Shown here piece after piece: positions 16,977 to 26,329 of a DNA stretch of 64,000 nt (position 1 is the first letter of the stretch; every line of letters starts with the position of its first letter). The position numbers and the translations under genes were made by a program. Below the pieces are notes generated by a model. It was not told where the DNA came from and ran no database searches. It worked only from the letters and a program-made list of their open reading frames with translations. Origin of the DNA: Solobacterium sp. (lineage in GTDB: Bacteria; Bacillota_I; Bacilli_A; Erysipelotrichales; Erysipelotrichaceae); assembly GCA_017404505.1 (NCBI GenBank), contig JAFRCE010000003.1:96999-160998 (forward strand), in the 5' to 3' direction.

Positions 16977-17627
16977 AGCATGTGTCCACATAGCTTTTTC
17001 TTCTTCCGCTTCCTGTTTTTTGCAGGTGTCTTTGCTGGCGGATAGAACAAGATCCAGTCTTTCGATCTGTTTCCGGCAGTAATTCCGGTATTCCTCCGTC
17101 GGTTTTCTCATCAGCACCGGACCGCAGAGAATTTCTTCCCGGCTGTAGGCTTCATGATATGTCGCTGTGAAGGAGATGGCGATATAATCGAAGCTTCTGT
17201 CATGGATGCAGATTTCATCATCGATTGTGAAGTGGCGGTCGCTGATCCACTGCCGCATCTCTCTGACGTTGCGGTTTACTTCGACAATGATCTGACGGAA
17301 CGAGGGCAGCCTGCCGATCGCCGCTTCAAAGATCGCGGCCGCTGTATAATAGCCCATCCCCGCCACCACAGCCGCTTCGGCATCCGCCGGAATGTTTTCA
17401 AAACCGTTGGAGAGAACCGTGACAATCTGACCCTGCAGACCTTCCCTTCTGATATTGGCAGACGCCTGCTTCAAAGGCCCTTCGTTGATATCACAGGCGT
17501 AGACCTTCTCACAGACGTGATTTCTGATCAGCAGAATGGGAAGAAAGGCATGGTCAGTGCCGATATCCGCCACGACCATGCCTGGTTTAACCATTTCTGC
17601 GATTTTCTGTATCCGCAGGTTCATCAT
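16959..17627 (-). CDS. trmK: tRNA (adenine(22)-N1)-methyltransferase
   Basis: The 222-residue protein has the SAM site [14 protein letters not shown] near residue 19, then [13 protein letters not shown] and VVAGMGYY, matching TrmK of Firmicutes, which methylates N1 of A22 in tRNA. It starts at ATG 17627, overlapping the rpoD stop by 4 bases; the same rpoD-trmK order is found in Bacillus subtilis. It is the last gene of the glyS-dnaG-rpoD-trmK transcript. Confidence 0.92.
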   Translation of the reverse strand: MMNLRIQKIAEMVKPGMVVADIGTDHAFLPILLIRNHVCEKVYACDINEGPLKQASANIRREGLQGQIVTVLSNGFENIPADAEAAVVAGMGYYTAAAIFEAAIGRLPSFRQIIVEVNRNVREMRQWISDRHFTIDDEICIHDRSFDYIAISFTATYHEAYSREEILCGPVLMRKPTEEYRNYCRKQIERLDLVLSASKDTCKKQEAEEEKAMWTHALQCGA

Positions 17628-19531
17628 TTATCAAAGAAGTCCTTCAGACGCTTGGAGCGGGTCGGATGCTTCAGCTTGCGAAGTGCCTTGGCTTCGATCT
17701 GACGGATACGCTCACGGGTGACATTGAACTCACGGCCGACTTCTTCCAGGGTGCGGGTACGTCCGTCATACAGACCGAAACGCAGACGCAGAACCTTTTC
17801 TTCACGTTCTGTCAGACCGCTCAGGACATTGTTGATCTCATCCTTGAGCAGCTGGTTGGAAGCGTACTGATCCGGGCTCAGAGCATCTTTGTCTTCAATG
17901 AAGTCGCCGAGATGGGAATCGTCTTCCTCGCCGATCGGTGTTTCCAGGGATACCGGCTCAAGGGCGATCTTCTGAATTTCTCTGACCTTTTCCGGTGAGA
18001 TGCCTTCCATGCGGGAGGAAATCTCCTCGGCTGTCGGATCACGGCCCAGTTCCTGAACAAGCTGGCGCTGGATACGGGTCAGTTTGTTGATGGTTTCGAC
18101 CATGTGAACCGGAATACGGATCGTTCTTGCCTGATCGGCAATGGCTCTGGTGATCGCCTGACGGATCCACCATGTCGCATAGGTACTGAACTTGAAGCCC
18201 TTGGTGTAGTCAAACTTCTCGACCGCTTTGACAAGACCCATGTTGCCTTCCTGAATCAGATCCAGGAACAGCATGCCGCGGCCGACATATTTCTTGGCAA
18301 TGGAAACGACCAGACGCAGGTTGGAGGAAATCAGGATGTTTCTGGCTTCCTCGTCGCCTTCTTCGATCCGCTTGGCGATTTCCGGTTCATCTTCCGGCTT
18401 CAGCAGCGGCACGCGGCCGATTTCCTTCAGATACATCTTGACCGGGTCGTTCAGCTGCACGTTGGCCGAACGGGAGAACGTCGCCAGATCGGAAAGTGCC
18501 ATGATATCGGCTTCTTCCACGTCGTCGTCTTCATCCGTGCCGTCGTCCGCATCGATCATGTCGATATCTTCGTCTTCCGTCATCTCTTCGATGTCTTCGT
18601 CTTCTGATACCTTGATATTCTCTTCGTTGAACCAGTCCCAGAGGGCATCCATGTCTTCATCCGCCAGATCGAGGTGATCCAGTGACGCCATGATGTCCTT
18701 CTGCATGATCTCACCGTCATTGTCATAGACACGGCGGTATTCTTCTTTCAGTTCCTCAAGATCCTTGAGTTCCTTATGTCTGCCTTCCACCTTGTAAACT
18801 TCGATCACGGTCTTGGAAGTTTCTCTGGTTCTCAGGCGCACAGCCGCCTGGGCATCATATTTTTCTTCGACGACAGCCGGCTCTGCTTCCGCTTTTACCG
18901 GTTCTTCCGCCGGTTCTGCCTTTTTCGTTTTCCGGGTTGATGCCTTCTTTGTTTCTTCCTTCTTTTCCGGCTCCGGACTGACTTCTTCCGCCTTCTTAGC
19001 GGCTTTCTTTCTGGCCGGTTTCTTAGCAGTCTCTTCTTTTACGGCAGCTTCCTGCACCGGTTCTTCTTTGACCGGCTCAGCCTTTTTCGTTTTCCGGGAA
19101 GAAGTCTTCTTCGTCTCTTCCTTCTTTTCCGGTTCTGCTTTCACGGCCGCGCTCTTTTTTGCGGTTTCCTTTTTCACTGTCTCTTTGGCAGCTGCTTTCT
19201 TTTCGGAAGTCTTTGCGGCAGCTGTCTTCTTTTCTTTTTCGGCCGGCGCAGCTTCTTCTTTCACCGCTGTCTTTTTCGCCGCAGTCTTTTTCTTCGGCTC
19301 CTTGACGGTTTCCTTCTTCGCTGTTTCCTTGCCGGCTGTTTTCTTTTCAGCTGTTTTCTTTTCGGAAGTCTTCGCAGCCGCTGTCTTCTTGGCAGGTTTT
19401 ACTTCGGCCGCTTTTTTAGCGGAGGCACTCTTTTTGGTTTCTTTCTCAGCCGCGGGTTTCTTGGCGGCAGTGCTTTTCACTGATTTTGTCTTCTTTTCTT
19501 CCGTGCTTTTCTTAGTTTCTGTTTTCTTCAT
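17624..19531 (-). CDS. rpoD: RNA polymerase primary sigma factor (sigma-A) with long K/A/E-rich N-terminal extension
   Basis: From ATG 19531 the protein has 635 residues, far longer than the usual 370-400 in Firmicutes. Residues 1 to about 235 are almost only Lys, Ala, Glu, Thr, Pro and Ser, like histone H1 tails, with duplicated units. A region-1.1-like helix set follows, then an acidic stretch, then regions 1.2 ([16 protein letters not shown]), 2 ([16 protein letters not shown]), 3 and 4 ([16 protein letters not shown]). ATG 19531 is chosen for its GGAGG seven bases upstream; the frame is open to 19564. It overlaps dnaG by 20 bases. The core is intact, so it should be the housekeeping sigma factor. 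Confidence 0.97.
   Translation of the reverse strand: MKKTETKKSTEEKKTKSVKSTAAKKPAAEKETKKSASAKKAAEVKPAKKTAAAKTSEKKTAEKKTAGKETAKKETVKEPKKKTAAKKTAVKEEAAPAEKEKKTAAAKTSEKKAAAKETVKKETAKKSAAVKAEPEKKEETKKTSSRKTKKAEPVKEEPVQEAAVKEETAKKPARKKAAKKAEEVSPEPEKKEETKKASTRKTKKAEPAEEPVKAEAEPAVVEEKYDAQAAVRLRTRETSKTVIEVYKVEGRHKELKDLEELKEEYRRVYDNDGEIMQKDIMASLDHLDLADEDMDALWDWFNEENIKVSEDEDIEEMTEDEDIDMIDADDGTDEDDDVEEADIMALSDLATFSRSANVQLNDPVKMYLKEIGRVPLLKPEDEPEIAKRIEEGDEEARNILISSNLRLVVSIAKKYVGRGMLFLDLIQEGNMGLVKAVEKFDYTKGFKFSTYATWWIRQAITRAIADQARTIRIPVHMVETINKLTRIQRQLVQELGRDPTAEEISSRMEGISPEKVREIQKIALEPVSLETPIGEEDDSHLGDFIEDKDALSPDQYASNQLLKDEINNVLSGLTEREEKVLRLRFGLYDGRTRTLEEVGREFNVTRERIRQIEAKALRKLKHPTRSKRLKDFFDK
18919..18973 (-). 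repeat. Direct repeat copy A inside rpoD N-terminal extension
   Basis: This 55-base stretch recurs at 19081-19135, 162 bases away, with a few substitutions. Both copies encode a PEKKEETKK...RKTKKAEP unit. Confidence 0.8.
19081..19135 (-). repeat. Direct repeat copy B inside rpoD N-terminal extension
   Basis: This copy shares its first 18 bases (CCTTTTTCGTTTTCCGGG on the plus strand) exactly with 18919-18936, and then diverges slightly. It suggests growth of the tail by duplication. Confidence 0.8.
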
Positions 19532-21263
19532 CAATATACCTCCGTAATTCTCTGAGACAGTCACCGTATTTTTCCAGGATCAGAGCCATGCTTTTCTCAT
19601 TCAGATCGGTGCGCAGCTGATCCCGGTAAGCATCCGCTTCTGCTTCCAGAACGGATATCTTCACTTTTCTGAGCGCACCGGCGAAGACCGTTTCGTCATA
19701 GGTGCTTTCTTCTTCACTGCGGCTCATCAGGTCAGTGATCAGGTTGCGTACCTGCTGGTTTTCCGCACTGTCGATCAGTGCCGAAGGATCTGCCTGATGG
19801 CGGCTGCGCACCTGGTTGACGATCATCATCGCCAGTTCCTGATGGGTGCTGCCGGTCAGATAGCCGAGCTCTTCCTCAAATTTCCGGACAGCTTCCGGTG
19901 ATGTCATCATCATTGCCAGGATCATTTCCTCGGCCTGCATCGTTCCGTCCGGTACTGTCAGTTTTTTCAGCGGTCTGACCGTTTCGGTGTTTTCTTTTTT
20001 TACTTCCGTCTTCAGTGTGAAGCCTGTCAGTTTTTCCAGCTGGCCGGTAAAGTAGGAAATATCGGTTTCATCCTGCAGGGATGCGATCATCGGCTGCATT
20101 TTTTCAACCAGTTCCTTCTTTTCCAGGTAACTCTGCAGATTGGTCCGGCTGCTGTGATATGCCAGCATGAATTCCATCCAGTGTTCTTCCTGACGGGAAA
20201 GCTTCTGCAGTTCTTCGACGCCGAGATCACGGATGATCTCATCCGGATCCTTGCCGGTGCGGTTGATAATGACACTGACTTCGGCGCCGGCTTTGCGGGC
20301 AAGCTGGATCGCTTTGACCGTTGCCGCCAGACCCGGTTCGTCACCGTCATAGCAGAAGACGATGCGGGCCGCCAGGCTCTTCAGGATCTGGATCTGATGC
20401 GGCGTGCAGGCTGTTCCCAGCGTGCATACCACATGTTCGATACCGGCCCGCCAGAAGGCGATGACGTCCGTCACCCCTTCGCAGACAAGCACACAGCCGG
20501 CTTTGCGGGCGGCGGTGCGGGCCCGGTGTGCGTTATAGACGATATCTCCTTTTGTGAAGATGTCGGTTTCGTTGGTGTTGATATATTTGGACGGCGCGGA
20601 CGGATCCATGGAACGGGCACTGAAGCCGATCGGATTGCCGTAGCCGTCGTGGATCGGAAACGTGATGCGGTCCGCGAAGACATCATGCATGCCGGTGGAA
20701 GTCGTCCGCACGACGTTGGCGCTGACCAGATCCCTGTCCTCGTAGCCTTTGGCATGCAGGAAGCGGTAAAGCACGTCGCCGCCGGGATGCCAGCCGATCT
20801 CGAAATGCTTCAGGACACTGTCGTCCAGTCCTCTTTTCTGAAGATACTCACGGGCGGCAGTTCCGTCCGTGCTTTCGATCTGATAAGCCGTATAGCGGAT
20901 GGTTTCACTGAGCACTGCGTATAAAGCCTCGCGGTGCGGATCTTTCGGTTTCGCCACACTGTCGGGCTGAACCGAGAGCTGATAGCCGATCAGGGAAGCG
21001 ACGCGGCCGACAGCTTCCGGAAATGTCACCTTTTCATAGTTCTGAACGAACGTGAAGACATTGCCGCCGTTGCCGCACACAAAACATTTATAGATCTGCC
21101 GGTCCGGAGAAATGGAAAGAGACGGCGAGTGATCGTCGTGAAACGGACAGACCGCCACAAAAGACCTGCCTTTGCGTGTGACCTGCAGGTAATGCCCGAT
21201 CACATCGACAATATCAGCCTGGCTTTTGACTCTGTCGATTTCTTCCTGTGCGATTCTTGCCAT
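19512..21263 (-). CDS. dnaG: DNA primase
   Basis: The 583-residue protein has the CHC2 zinc finger ([11 protein letters not shown] and [13 protein letters not shown]), the TOPRIM core with [14 protein letters not shown] and [13 protein letters not shown], and a C-terminal DnaB-binding region. It makes RNA primers at the replication fork. Its 3' end overlaps the rpoD start by 20 bases, the classic macromolecular-synthesis order. It begins 15 bases after the glyS stop. Confidence 0.97.
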   Translation of the reverse strand: MARIAQEEIDRVKSQADIVDVIGHYLQVTRKGRSFVAVCPFHDDHSPSLSISPDRQIYKCFVCGNGGNVFTFVQNYEKVTFPEAVGRVASLIGYQLSVQPDSVAKPKDPHREALYAVLSETIRYTAYQIESTDGTAAREYLQKRGLDDSVLKHFEIGWHPGGDVLYRFLHAKGYEDRDLVSANVVRTTSTGMHDVFADRITFPIHDGYGNPIGFSARSMDPSAPSKYINTNETDIFTKGDIVYNAHRARTAARKAGCVLVCEGVTDVIAFWRAGIEHVVCTLGTACTPHQIQILKSLAARIVFCYDGDEPGLAATVKAIQLARKAGAEVSVIINRTGKDPDEIIRDLGVEELQKLSRQEEHWMEFMLAYHSSRTNLQSYLEKKELVEKMQPMIASLQDETDISYFTGQLEKLTGFTLKTEVKKENTETVRPLKKLTVPDGTMQAEEMILAMMMTSPEAVRKFEEELGYLTGSTHQELAMMIVNQVRSRHQADPSALIDSAENQQVRNLITDLMSRSEEESTYDETVFAGALRKVKISVLEAEADAYRDQLRTDLNEKSMALILEKYGDCLRELRRYIDEENRN

Positions 21264-21278
21264 CTTATCCTTTCAATA

Positions 21279-22655
21279 TCAGAAACGTATTTCTTTCAGA
21301 ATGCGGGAACGTACTTCTTCAATACTGAGACGTTCCTGTTCCATGGAATCACGGAAACGGATCGTGACGGTATTGTCTTCCAGCGTCTGATCGTCGATCG
21401 TGATGCAGTAAGGCGTGCCGATCTCATCCTGACGGCGGTAACGCTTGCCGATGGAGCCGGCTTCGTCATACTGGACGGAGAAGTCACATGCCAGGTCGCG
21501 GTAGATTTCCTGGGCGCGGGCGCTGTGATCCTTCTTCTTCAGCGGCAGGATGGCCGCCTTGATCGGTGCCAGGATCGGAGAGAAGCGCATGACGACGCGC
21601 TTATCTCCGTTCTCGAGCTGTTCTTCGTCATAAGCGTCCGTGAAGAACATGAAGAACAGACGTTCGACACCGACCGCCGGTTCGACGACATACGGAATGA
21701 ACTTCTCGTTGGTTGTCGGATCCAGATAGGTCATATCCTTGCCGGATGTATTCTGATGCTGGGTCAGGTCATAGTCGGTCCGGTCGGCAATGCCCCAGAG
21801 CTCGCCCCAACCCCACGGGAATTTATATTCAATATCGGTCGTACCTTTGGAATAGAAGCTCAGTTCTTCCTTTTCATGATCGCGGAAGCGCAGATTTTCC
21901 GGATTGCCGCCAAGCGACAGGATCCAGTCCATGCAGAACTTGCGCCAGTACGGGAACCAGTGGTCATCCTCACCCGGCTTGCAGAAGAATTCCATTTCCA
22001 TCTGTTCGAATTCTCTGGTACGGAAGATGAAGTTGCCCGGCGTGATCTCGTTGCGGAACGATTTGCCGATCTGGCCGATGCCGAACGGCAGCTTCTTGCG
22101 GTAGGCGCGCTGCACGTTCTTGAAGTCGACAAACATACCCTGGGCGGTTTCCGGACGCAGATAGATCGTGCTCTTGGAATCCTCCAGCGTTCCCTGGAAC
22201 GTCTTGAACATCAGATTGAACTGACGGATCGGCGTGAAGTCATGCTTGCCGCAGTCAGGACACGGAATATTGTGTTCATGGATGTATTCTTCCATCTGTT
22301 CGTTGCTCCAGCCTTCGCACGTGACTTTGCCCTGGGACCAGTTTTCGATCAGCTGGTCTGCGCGGTGACGTGTCTTGCAGGAGCGGCAGTCCATCAGCGG
22401 ATCCGAGAATCCTTTCAGATGGCCGGATGCCTCCCATACCTTCGGATTCATCAGGATGGCAGCCTGGATCTCGACGTTGTTGGGATCCTCCTGAATGAAT
22501 TTCTTCTGCCATGCCCGTTTGATATTATCCTTTAATAAAACACCGTAAGGACCGAAATCCCATGTATTGCTGAGACCGCCGTAAATCTCCGATCCCTGGA
22601 ATACAAAGCCGGTATTCTTGGCGTGAGAGACGATCAGATCAAATGTTTTATCCAT
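21279..22655 (-). CDS. glyS: Glycyl-tRNA synthetase, homodimer type
   Basis: The protein has 458 residues from ATG 22655, which has ATGGAGG upstream; the frame begins at 22667. Motif 2 region [15 protein letters not shown] and motif 3 [11 protein letters not shown] are visible, together with the family's [19 protein letters not shown]-terminus and the C-terminal anticodon domain. This is the alpha2 enzyme, not the GlyQ/GlyS tetramer. A promoter inside the recO 3' end drives glyS-dnaG-rpoD-trmK. I see no T-box leader in the 56 bases before the gene. Confidence 0.97.
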   Translation of the reverse strand: MDKTFDLIVSHAKNTGFVFQGSEIYGGLSNTWDFGPYGVLLKDNIKRAWQKKFIQEDPNNVEIQAAILMNPKVWEASGHLKGFSDPLMDCRSCKTRHRADQLIENWSQGKVTCEGWSNEQMEEYIHEHNIPCPDCGKHDFTPIRQFNLMFKTFQGTLEDSKSTIYLRPETAQGMFVDFKNVQRAYRKKLPFGIGQIGKSFRNEITPGNFIFRTREFEQMEMEFFCKPGEDDHWFPYWRKFCMDWILSLGGNPENLRFRDHEKEELSFYSKGTTDIEYKFPWGWGELWGIADRTDYDLTQHQNTSGKDMTYLDPTTNEKFIPYVVEPAVGVERLFFMFFTDAYDEEQLENGDKRVVMRFSPILAPIKAAILPLKKKDHSARAQEIYRDLACDFSVQYDEAGSIGKRYRRQDEIGTPYCITIDDQTLEDNTVTIRFRDSMEQERLSIEEVRSRILKEIRF

Positions 22656-22698
22656 GTTAACCTCCATATTTATAGTTAATTACAGTCGAATCTTTCGT

Positions 22699-22727
22699 AG
22701 TATAGCACTGAAAGAAGGCCTGTTCAA
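22699..22727 (-). promoter_or_regulatory. Promoter of glyS-dnaG-rpoD-trmK
   Basis: TTGAAC (22722-22727) and TATACT (22699-22704) are 17 bases apart, with TGC before the -10. The -35 box overlaps the recO stop codon. Confidence 0.75.
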
Positions 22728-23473
22728 TGGTCAAAAAGGCTGTTGTAGAAGGAAAAAGAGCGTATTTCGACACCAGCATGACGGCGCATTGCCGCGGCGA
22801 GATCAAGCAGTTCCTGACGGAAGTTTTCATCGGTCGCTTCGGCCGCCGCGAAATGCTTCAGACCGGCTTTCACGACGAGCCGCAGCCGCTTCAGCTGCCG
22901 GGCCGGCCGCAGCGGGACGGAAGCCTTGCGGGCACACTCCTCACAGAGGAAACCGCCGTCCGCGACACTGAAGGCGGAAACCTGCAGACTGCCGCAGTGC
23001 ACACACTCGTCCACATCCAGGGAAATACCGAAGAGATCCATCAGTTCCGCAAGATAACAGGCGAGAACCAGATCCGGATCCTTCTTTTCATTTAAATAAG
23101 TCAGGCAGGTCTCAAGCAGTTCATATTTTTCCGTAATGAATTCTTCCTCACTGCCGGCCATGGCCATGACGTCGGCGCATTCACAGGCTGCCGAAGCGGC
23201 CGCCGAGAGCAGCAGGTCCTCATGCAGAATACGGAAGTACTGTCTGGTGCGGGCGGTTCTGAGACGGAACATGGTCTTATCGGGCCGGTAGTCAAACTGG
23301 ATCTCGGCGATCGTGCACGGCATGATGGCACCGGCGTTCTTCGATTTCATTTTCCGGGCGCCGGACGCAACAAAAGACAGCTTACCGTATTCTTTTGTCA
23401 GGACGCTGATGATCACGTCCGCTTCGCGGTAATCTGTCTGTTTCAGGATAATGCCAGTCACTGTGTCATTCAT
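22724..23473 (-). CDS. recO: DNA repair protein RecO
   Basis: The 249-residue protein has the N-terminal OB fold (GIILKQTDYREADVIISV) and a zinc site CVHCG...CEEC near residues 160-180. RecO loads RecA on SSB-coated DNA with RecR. It shares one base with the era stop codon, and the era-recO order is conserved in Firmicutes. The following glyS promoter overlaps its 3' end. Confidence 0.95.
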   Translation of the reverse strand: MNDTVTGIILKQTDYREADVIISVLTKEYGKLSFVASGARKMKSKNAGAIMPCTIAEIQFDYRPDKTMFRLRTARTRQYFRILHEDLLLSAAASAACECADVMAMAGSEEEFITEKYELLETCLTYLNEKKDPDLVLACYLAELMDLFGISLDVDECVHCGSLQVSAFSVADGGFLCEECARKASVPLRPARQLKRLRLVVKAGLKHFAAAEATDENFRQELLDLAAAMRRHAGVEIRSFSFYNSLFDH

Positions 23474-24369
23474 TAATATTCTTCACTCCCGGCGATGCCA
23501 TATCCGTATTCCGTGATGCGGGCGTCGCGTGAGCGCCATTCATCTTCAACACGGACGAACAGTTCCAGGAATACTTTTTTATCGAGCAGTTTTTCCAGGT
23601 CGTTGCGGGCCAGAGTGCCGATCTTTTTCAGCATGCTTCCCTGTTTGCCGATCATGATGCCCTTCTGTGAGGGCTTTTCCACCAGGATCGTCGCCTGGAT
23701 ATAACATGCGTTTTTGCGGAATTCCTTGTTGTCGATCTTGACGGCTGTCGCATGCGGCACTTCTTCTTCCGTGCATTCCAGCACTTTTTCACGGATGATC
23801 TCGGCAATACGGAAATTCTCCGCTCCGTCACTGACGATCTCCGGCGGATAGAGAAGATCCCCTTCCGGCAGATACTTCTTCGTCGTTTCGATCAGGTCAT
23901 CCAGTTTTCTGTCAAACTTGGCGGATATCGGGAAGTATTCGGCGAAATCAAAACGCTGCTGCCAGCTCTGCAGATTCCTGATGATCTTTTTCTGATCCAT
24001 CTTGTCCACTTTGTTAAGAATCAGAAAGACCGGCAGATGGGCATTCTTTACGACGTTCAGCACATATTCGTCGCCTTTGCCGAAAGGCACGCTGCCGTCA
24101 ATGACCAGATAGATCAGGTCCACACCCTGAATGACATCGGTAGCCTGTTTGTTCATCCGCGTCTCAAGACGGTATTTCGCCTTGTGGATACCCGGTGTGT
24201 CGGTAAAGATGATCTGGCTGTCCTCATCGGTGCGGATGCCGCGGATCTCCGATCTGGTCGTCTGCGGCTTGGCGGAGACAATGGCGATCTTTTCTTTGAC
24301 AAGAGCGTTGATCAGCGTGCTCTTGCCGGCATTCGGACGGCCTGCCAGGGCTACAAATCCGCTCTTCAT
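23473..24369 (-). CDS. era: GTPase Era
   Basis: The 298-residue GTPase has GRPNAGKST (G1), FTDTPGIHKAK (G3), LNKVDK (G4) and a C-terminal KH domain with IGKQGSMLKKIGTLAR. Era binds the 3' end of 16S rRNA and aids small-subunit assembly. It overlaps cdd by 4 bases and recO by one. Confidence 0.98.
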   Translation of the reverse strand: MKSGFVALAGRPNAGKSTLINALVKEKIAIVSAKPQTTRSEIRGIRTDEDSQIIFTDTPGIHKAKYRLETRMNKQATDVIQGVDLIYLVIDGSVPFGKGDEYVLNVVKNAHLPVFLILNKVDKMDQKKIIRNLQSWQQRFDFAEYFPISAKFDRKLDDLIETTKKYLPEGDLLYPPEIVSDGAENFRIAEIIREKVLECTEEEVPHATAVKIDNKEFRKNACYIQATILVEKPSQKGIMIGKQGSMLKKIGTLARNDLEKLLDKKVFLELFVRVEDEWRSRDARITEYGYGIAGSEEY

Positions 24370-24770
24370 CGCAGTACGTCTTCCACGCTGAACTGCATCG
24401 GCAGCAGTTCATCGATATCCGTGTCTTTCTCGTCTTTGCCGTTGGACAGATAGATCGGTGTGTGATGGTCAAGCAGTTCACAGAGAACCTGCCGGCAGAT
24501 GCCGCACGGCGCGGCAATGCGGTCTCCGTCACTGACAATGGCCAACGCCTTGATCCTGTCTTTATGATAGCCGTTGGAATAGGCGGAAAAAACAGCGCTG
24601 CGTTCGGCGCAGTTGGTCGCTCCGTAGGATGCATTTTCAATATTGGCACCCCAGAAGACCCTGCCGTCCGTCGTCAGAACGGCGGCGCCGACATGATAGT
24701 TGGAATACGGCGCATAGGCGTTTTCCATCGCCCTGAACGCTTCCTGTATCAGTTCTTCTCTGCTCAGCAT
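24366..24770 (-). CDS. cdd: Cytidine deaminase
   Basis: The 134-residue protein has the zinc/catalytic sites TNCAERSAVFSA (CAE) and PCGICRQVL (PCxxC), with substrate-binding NIENASY. It converts cytidine to uridine in pyrimidine salvage. A GGAGG ribosome binding site precedes ATG 24770, 3 bases after dgkA. The dgkA-cdd-era order is the Bacillus one. Confidence 0.97.
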   Translation of the reverse strand: MLSREELIQEAFRAMENAYAPYSNYHVGAAVLTTDGRVFWGANIENASYGATNCAERSAVFSAYSNGYHKDRIKALAIVSDGDRIAAPCGICRQVLCELLDHHTPIYLSNGKDEKDTDIDELLPMQFSVEDVLR

Positions 24771-24773
24771 AGT

Positions 24774-25112
24774 TTAACCTCCGATGTGGGAAAACAGGAT
24801 CACCATGGCGGTCACGAAGGCTGTCAGAGAAGCCGCCAGCACGGCTCCGGCAGCCAGATCCTTGATCTCCCTGATTTTTGGATCATAGTCTGTGGAATAC
24901 AGATCGCACAGTTTCTCAATGCATGTATTGAGGATCTCGGCACTGATGACCAGGCCGATACAGATAATCACCGCCGCCCACTCACCGGCACTCAGACGCA
25001 GCACAAAACCGGCGCACAGCGCCATGCCTGCCAGTACATACTGCAGCATGATGCTGTGATGGCCAAAGCCCTTGATCAGACCGCGGAAGGCGTCATCGAA
25101 CTTTTTTTTCAT
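24774..25112 (-). CDS. dgkA: Diacylglycerol/undecaprenol kinase
   Basis: The 112-residue membrane protein has three hydrophobic helices and the catalytic segment SAEILNTCIEKLCDL followed by IKDLAAGAVL, as in DgkA. In Gram-positive bacteria this family phosphorylates undecaprenol. It overlaps ybeY by 4 bases. Confidence 0.93.
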   Translation of the reverse strand: MKKKFDDAFRGLIKGFGHHSIMLQYVLAGMALCAGFVLRLSAGEWAAVIICIGLVISAEILNTCIEKLCDLYSTDYDPKIREIKDLAAGAVLAASLTAFVTAMVILFSHIGG

Positions 25113-25561
25113 TCTCTTGACGCGAGCGGATCAAGGATCCTGTGCTGCAGTTCGTTCATGACCTGCTCGTCCTCCGGTGTCATATGATCGTAGCCAAGGC
25201 AGTGAAGAAGACCGTGGGTAAACAGGAAGCCGATCTCACGTTCATAGGAATGTCCGTATTCCCTTGCCTGGCGGCGGGCGTAATTAATATTGATAAAAAT
25301 GTCTCCGAGGTCTTTCTCCTCTTCTTCGACCATGACTTCCATGCCGTCCTGCACAGCGAAGCTGATGACGTCGGTCGGCCGGTCAATGCCGCGGTAGTCA
25401 CGGTTGATCTGATGAATCGTCTGCGATCTGACAAACGTCACACTGATTTCATGATCGTCTTTCAGTCCCAGTTCCTTTTCGGCGGAAGCCGCGATCCTGC
25501 TGAAAAGATCCTGCCAGCAGGAAATATCTTCATTCGTTCTGTTGATGTATGTAATTTCCAT
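25109..25561 (-). CDS. ybeY: Endoribonuclease YbeY
   Basis: The 150-residue protein carries the zinc motif HGLLHCLGYDH near its C-terminus and DRPTDVISF in the middle, as in YbeY, needed for 16S rRNA 3'-end maturation. ATG 25561 is chosen: a perfect TATAAT ends six bases upstream and the family N-terminus fits. The frame is open to 25630 but this would cross the promoter. It lacks a ribosome binding site, so a leaderless mRNA is likely. In most Firmicutes it directly follows phoH; here a lipoprotein gene and a terminator intervene. Confidence 0.95.
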   Translation of the reverse strand: MEITYINRTNEDISCWQDLFSRIAASAEKELGLKDDHEISVTFVRSQTIHQINRDYRGIDRPTDVISFAVQDGMEVMVEEEEKDLGDIFININYARRQAREYGHSYEREIGFLFTHGLLHCLGYDHMTPEDEQVMNELQHRILDPLASRE

Positions 25562-25567
25562 GCTTCT

Positions 25568-25573
25568 ATTATA
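25568..25573 (-). promoter_or_regulatory. -10 box TATAAT, leaderless start of ybeY
   Basis: Six bases separate TATAAT from ATG 25561 on the minus strand. There is no ribosome binding site. The -35 region is T-rich with no good match. Confidence 0.55.
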
Positions 25574-25636
25574 TCTGAAGGCATGAAAAAAGAAATGAGC
25601 GATCTGTCCGCAAACCAGCGCAATCTTCATGCCGGA

Positions 25637-25700
25637 TAAAAAAAAGGAGCTGTATTCTCCTTCGCCTCTGTTTCAGGCTTCCGGTTTTACAGCACCTTTT
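25637..25700 (-). terminator. Terminator of DUF4352-like lipoprotein gene
   Basis: AAGGTGCTGTA and TACAGCTCCTT form a long stem with one mismatch around an inner GCCT/AGGC hairpin, followed by eight T residues on the minus strand. Confidence 0.8.
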
Positions 25701-25717
25701 CAATATTGTTTGGCGGA

Positions 25718-26329
25718 TCAGTCAACTGTGAAGTCAACGACGTAAGTGTCGCCCCACTCTTCATTTTCGAAGTATTCGTCGAAGAGCAGCGTGCAGTCCT
25801 TCGTGTCTTTGCCGACTTCATAAACGAGCGTGCCGGAACGTGTTTCGTTGATGGCCAGTGAATAGGAATCCGGCAGCATGTTTCCGAGTGTCAGTTCCGG
25901 GTGATCGTCATTGATCGGCACGGAATACTTTTCGTTATCCCAGTCCCAGACAATATAGAAGTCAGAAGCGAACATCGGCGTGGAACCGCGGAATGTGTTC
26001 TTGATCGTCATGTCGACAACGACCAGTTTCATGCCTTCCGAAGCTGTATAAGTTTCGAATTTGTCGGTGGAATAGGCATCGTTGATCACGAAATCAAAGA
26101 ACGCATTGCTCATGGTGTCACCGATGTAGCCATATGCGTAGCCGCTGTCATCAGCCGTGATCTTGCTGGATGATGAAGCCGCCGGCGGTGTTGTTTCTCT
26201 TTCTTTTTCCGTCTCTTCGATCTTCTCGTCAACAGCCGGTTCTTCCTTCGGCTGTGCTGCAGTTGAAGAACCGCAGCCGGCAAGAATCATTGCTCCTGCA
26301 AAGAGCAGTGCAGTCCAGTTCTTTTTCAT
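25718..26329 (-). CDS. Lipoprotein, DUF4352-like
   Basis: The 203-residue protein has a signal peptide ending in the lipobox LAGC, a Ser/Glu/Pro-rich linker to about residue 60, and one beta-rich domain with YGYIGDTMSNAFFDFVI and MKLVVVDMTIKN, as in DUF4352 (telokin-like) domains. It is predicted to be anchored to the outer face of the membrane. Its start overlaps the phoH stop by 4 bases, and a strong terminator follows, so it is co-transcribed with phoH. Function unknown. Confidence 0.85.
   Translation of the reverse strand: MKKNWTALLFAGAMILAGCGSSTAAQPKEEPAVDEKIEETEKERETTPPAASSSSKITADDSGYAYGYIGDTMSNAFFDFVINDAYSTDKFETYTASEGMKLVVVDMTIKNTFRGSTPMFASDFYIVWDWDNEKYSVPINDDHPELTLGNMLPDSYSLAINETRSGTLVYEVGKDTKDCTLLFDEYFENEEWGDTYVVDFTVD

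Noticed and set aside
20934..22535. Long plus-strand open frame (533 codons) opposite dnaG and glyS
   Set aside because: It is the antisense shadow of two clear housekeeping genes, with no ribosome binding site or family match.
22668..22723. Possible T-box leader before glyS
   Set aside because: The space is only 56 bases, holds the promoter and ribosome binding site, and has no T-box core sequence.
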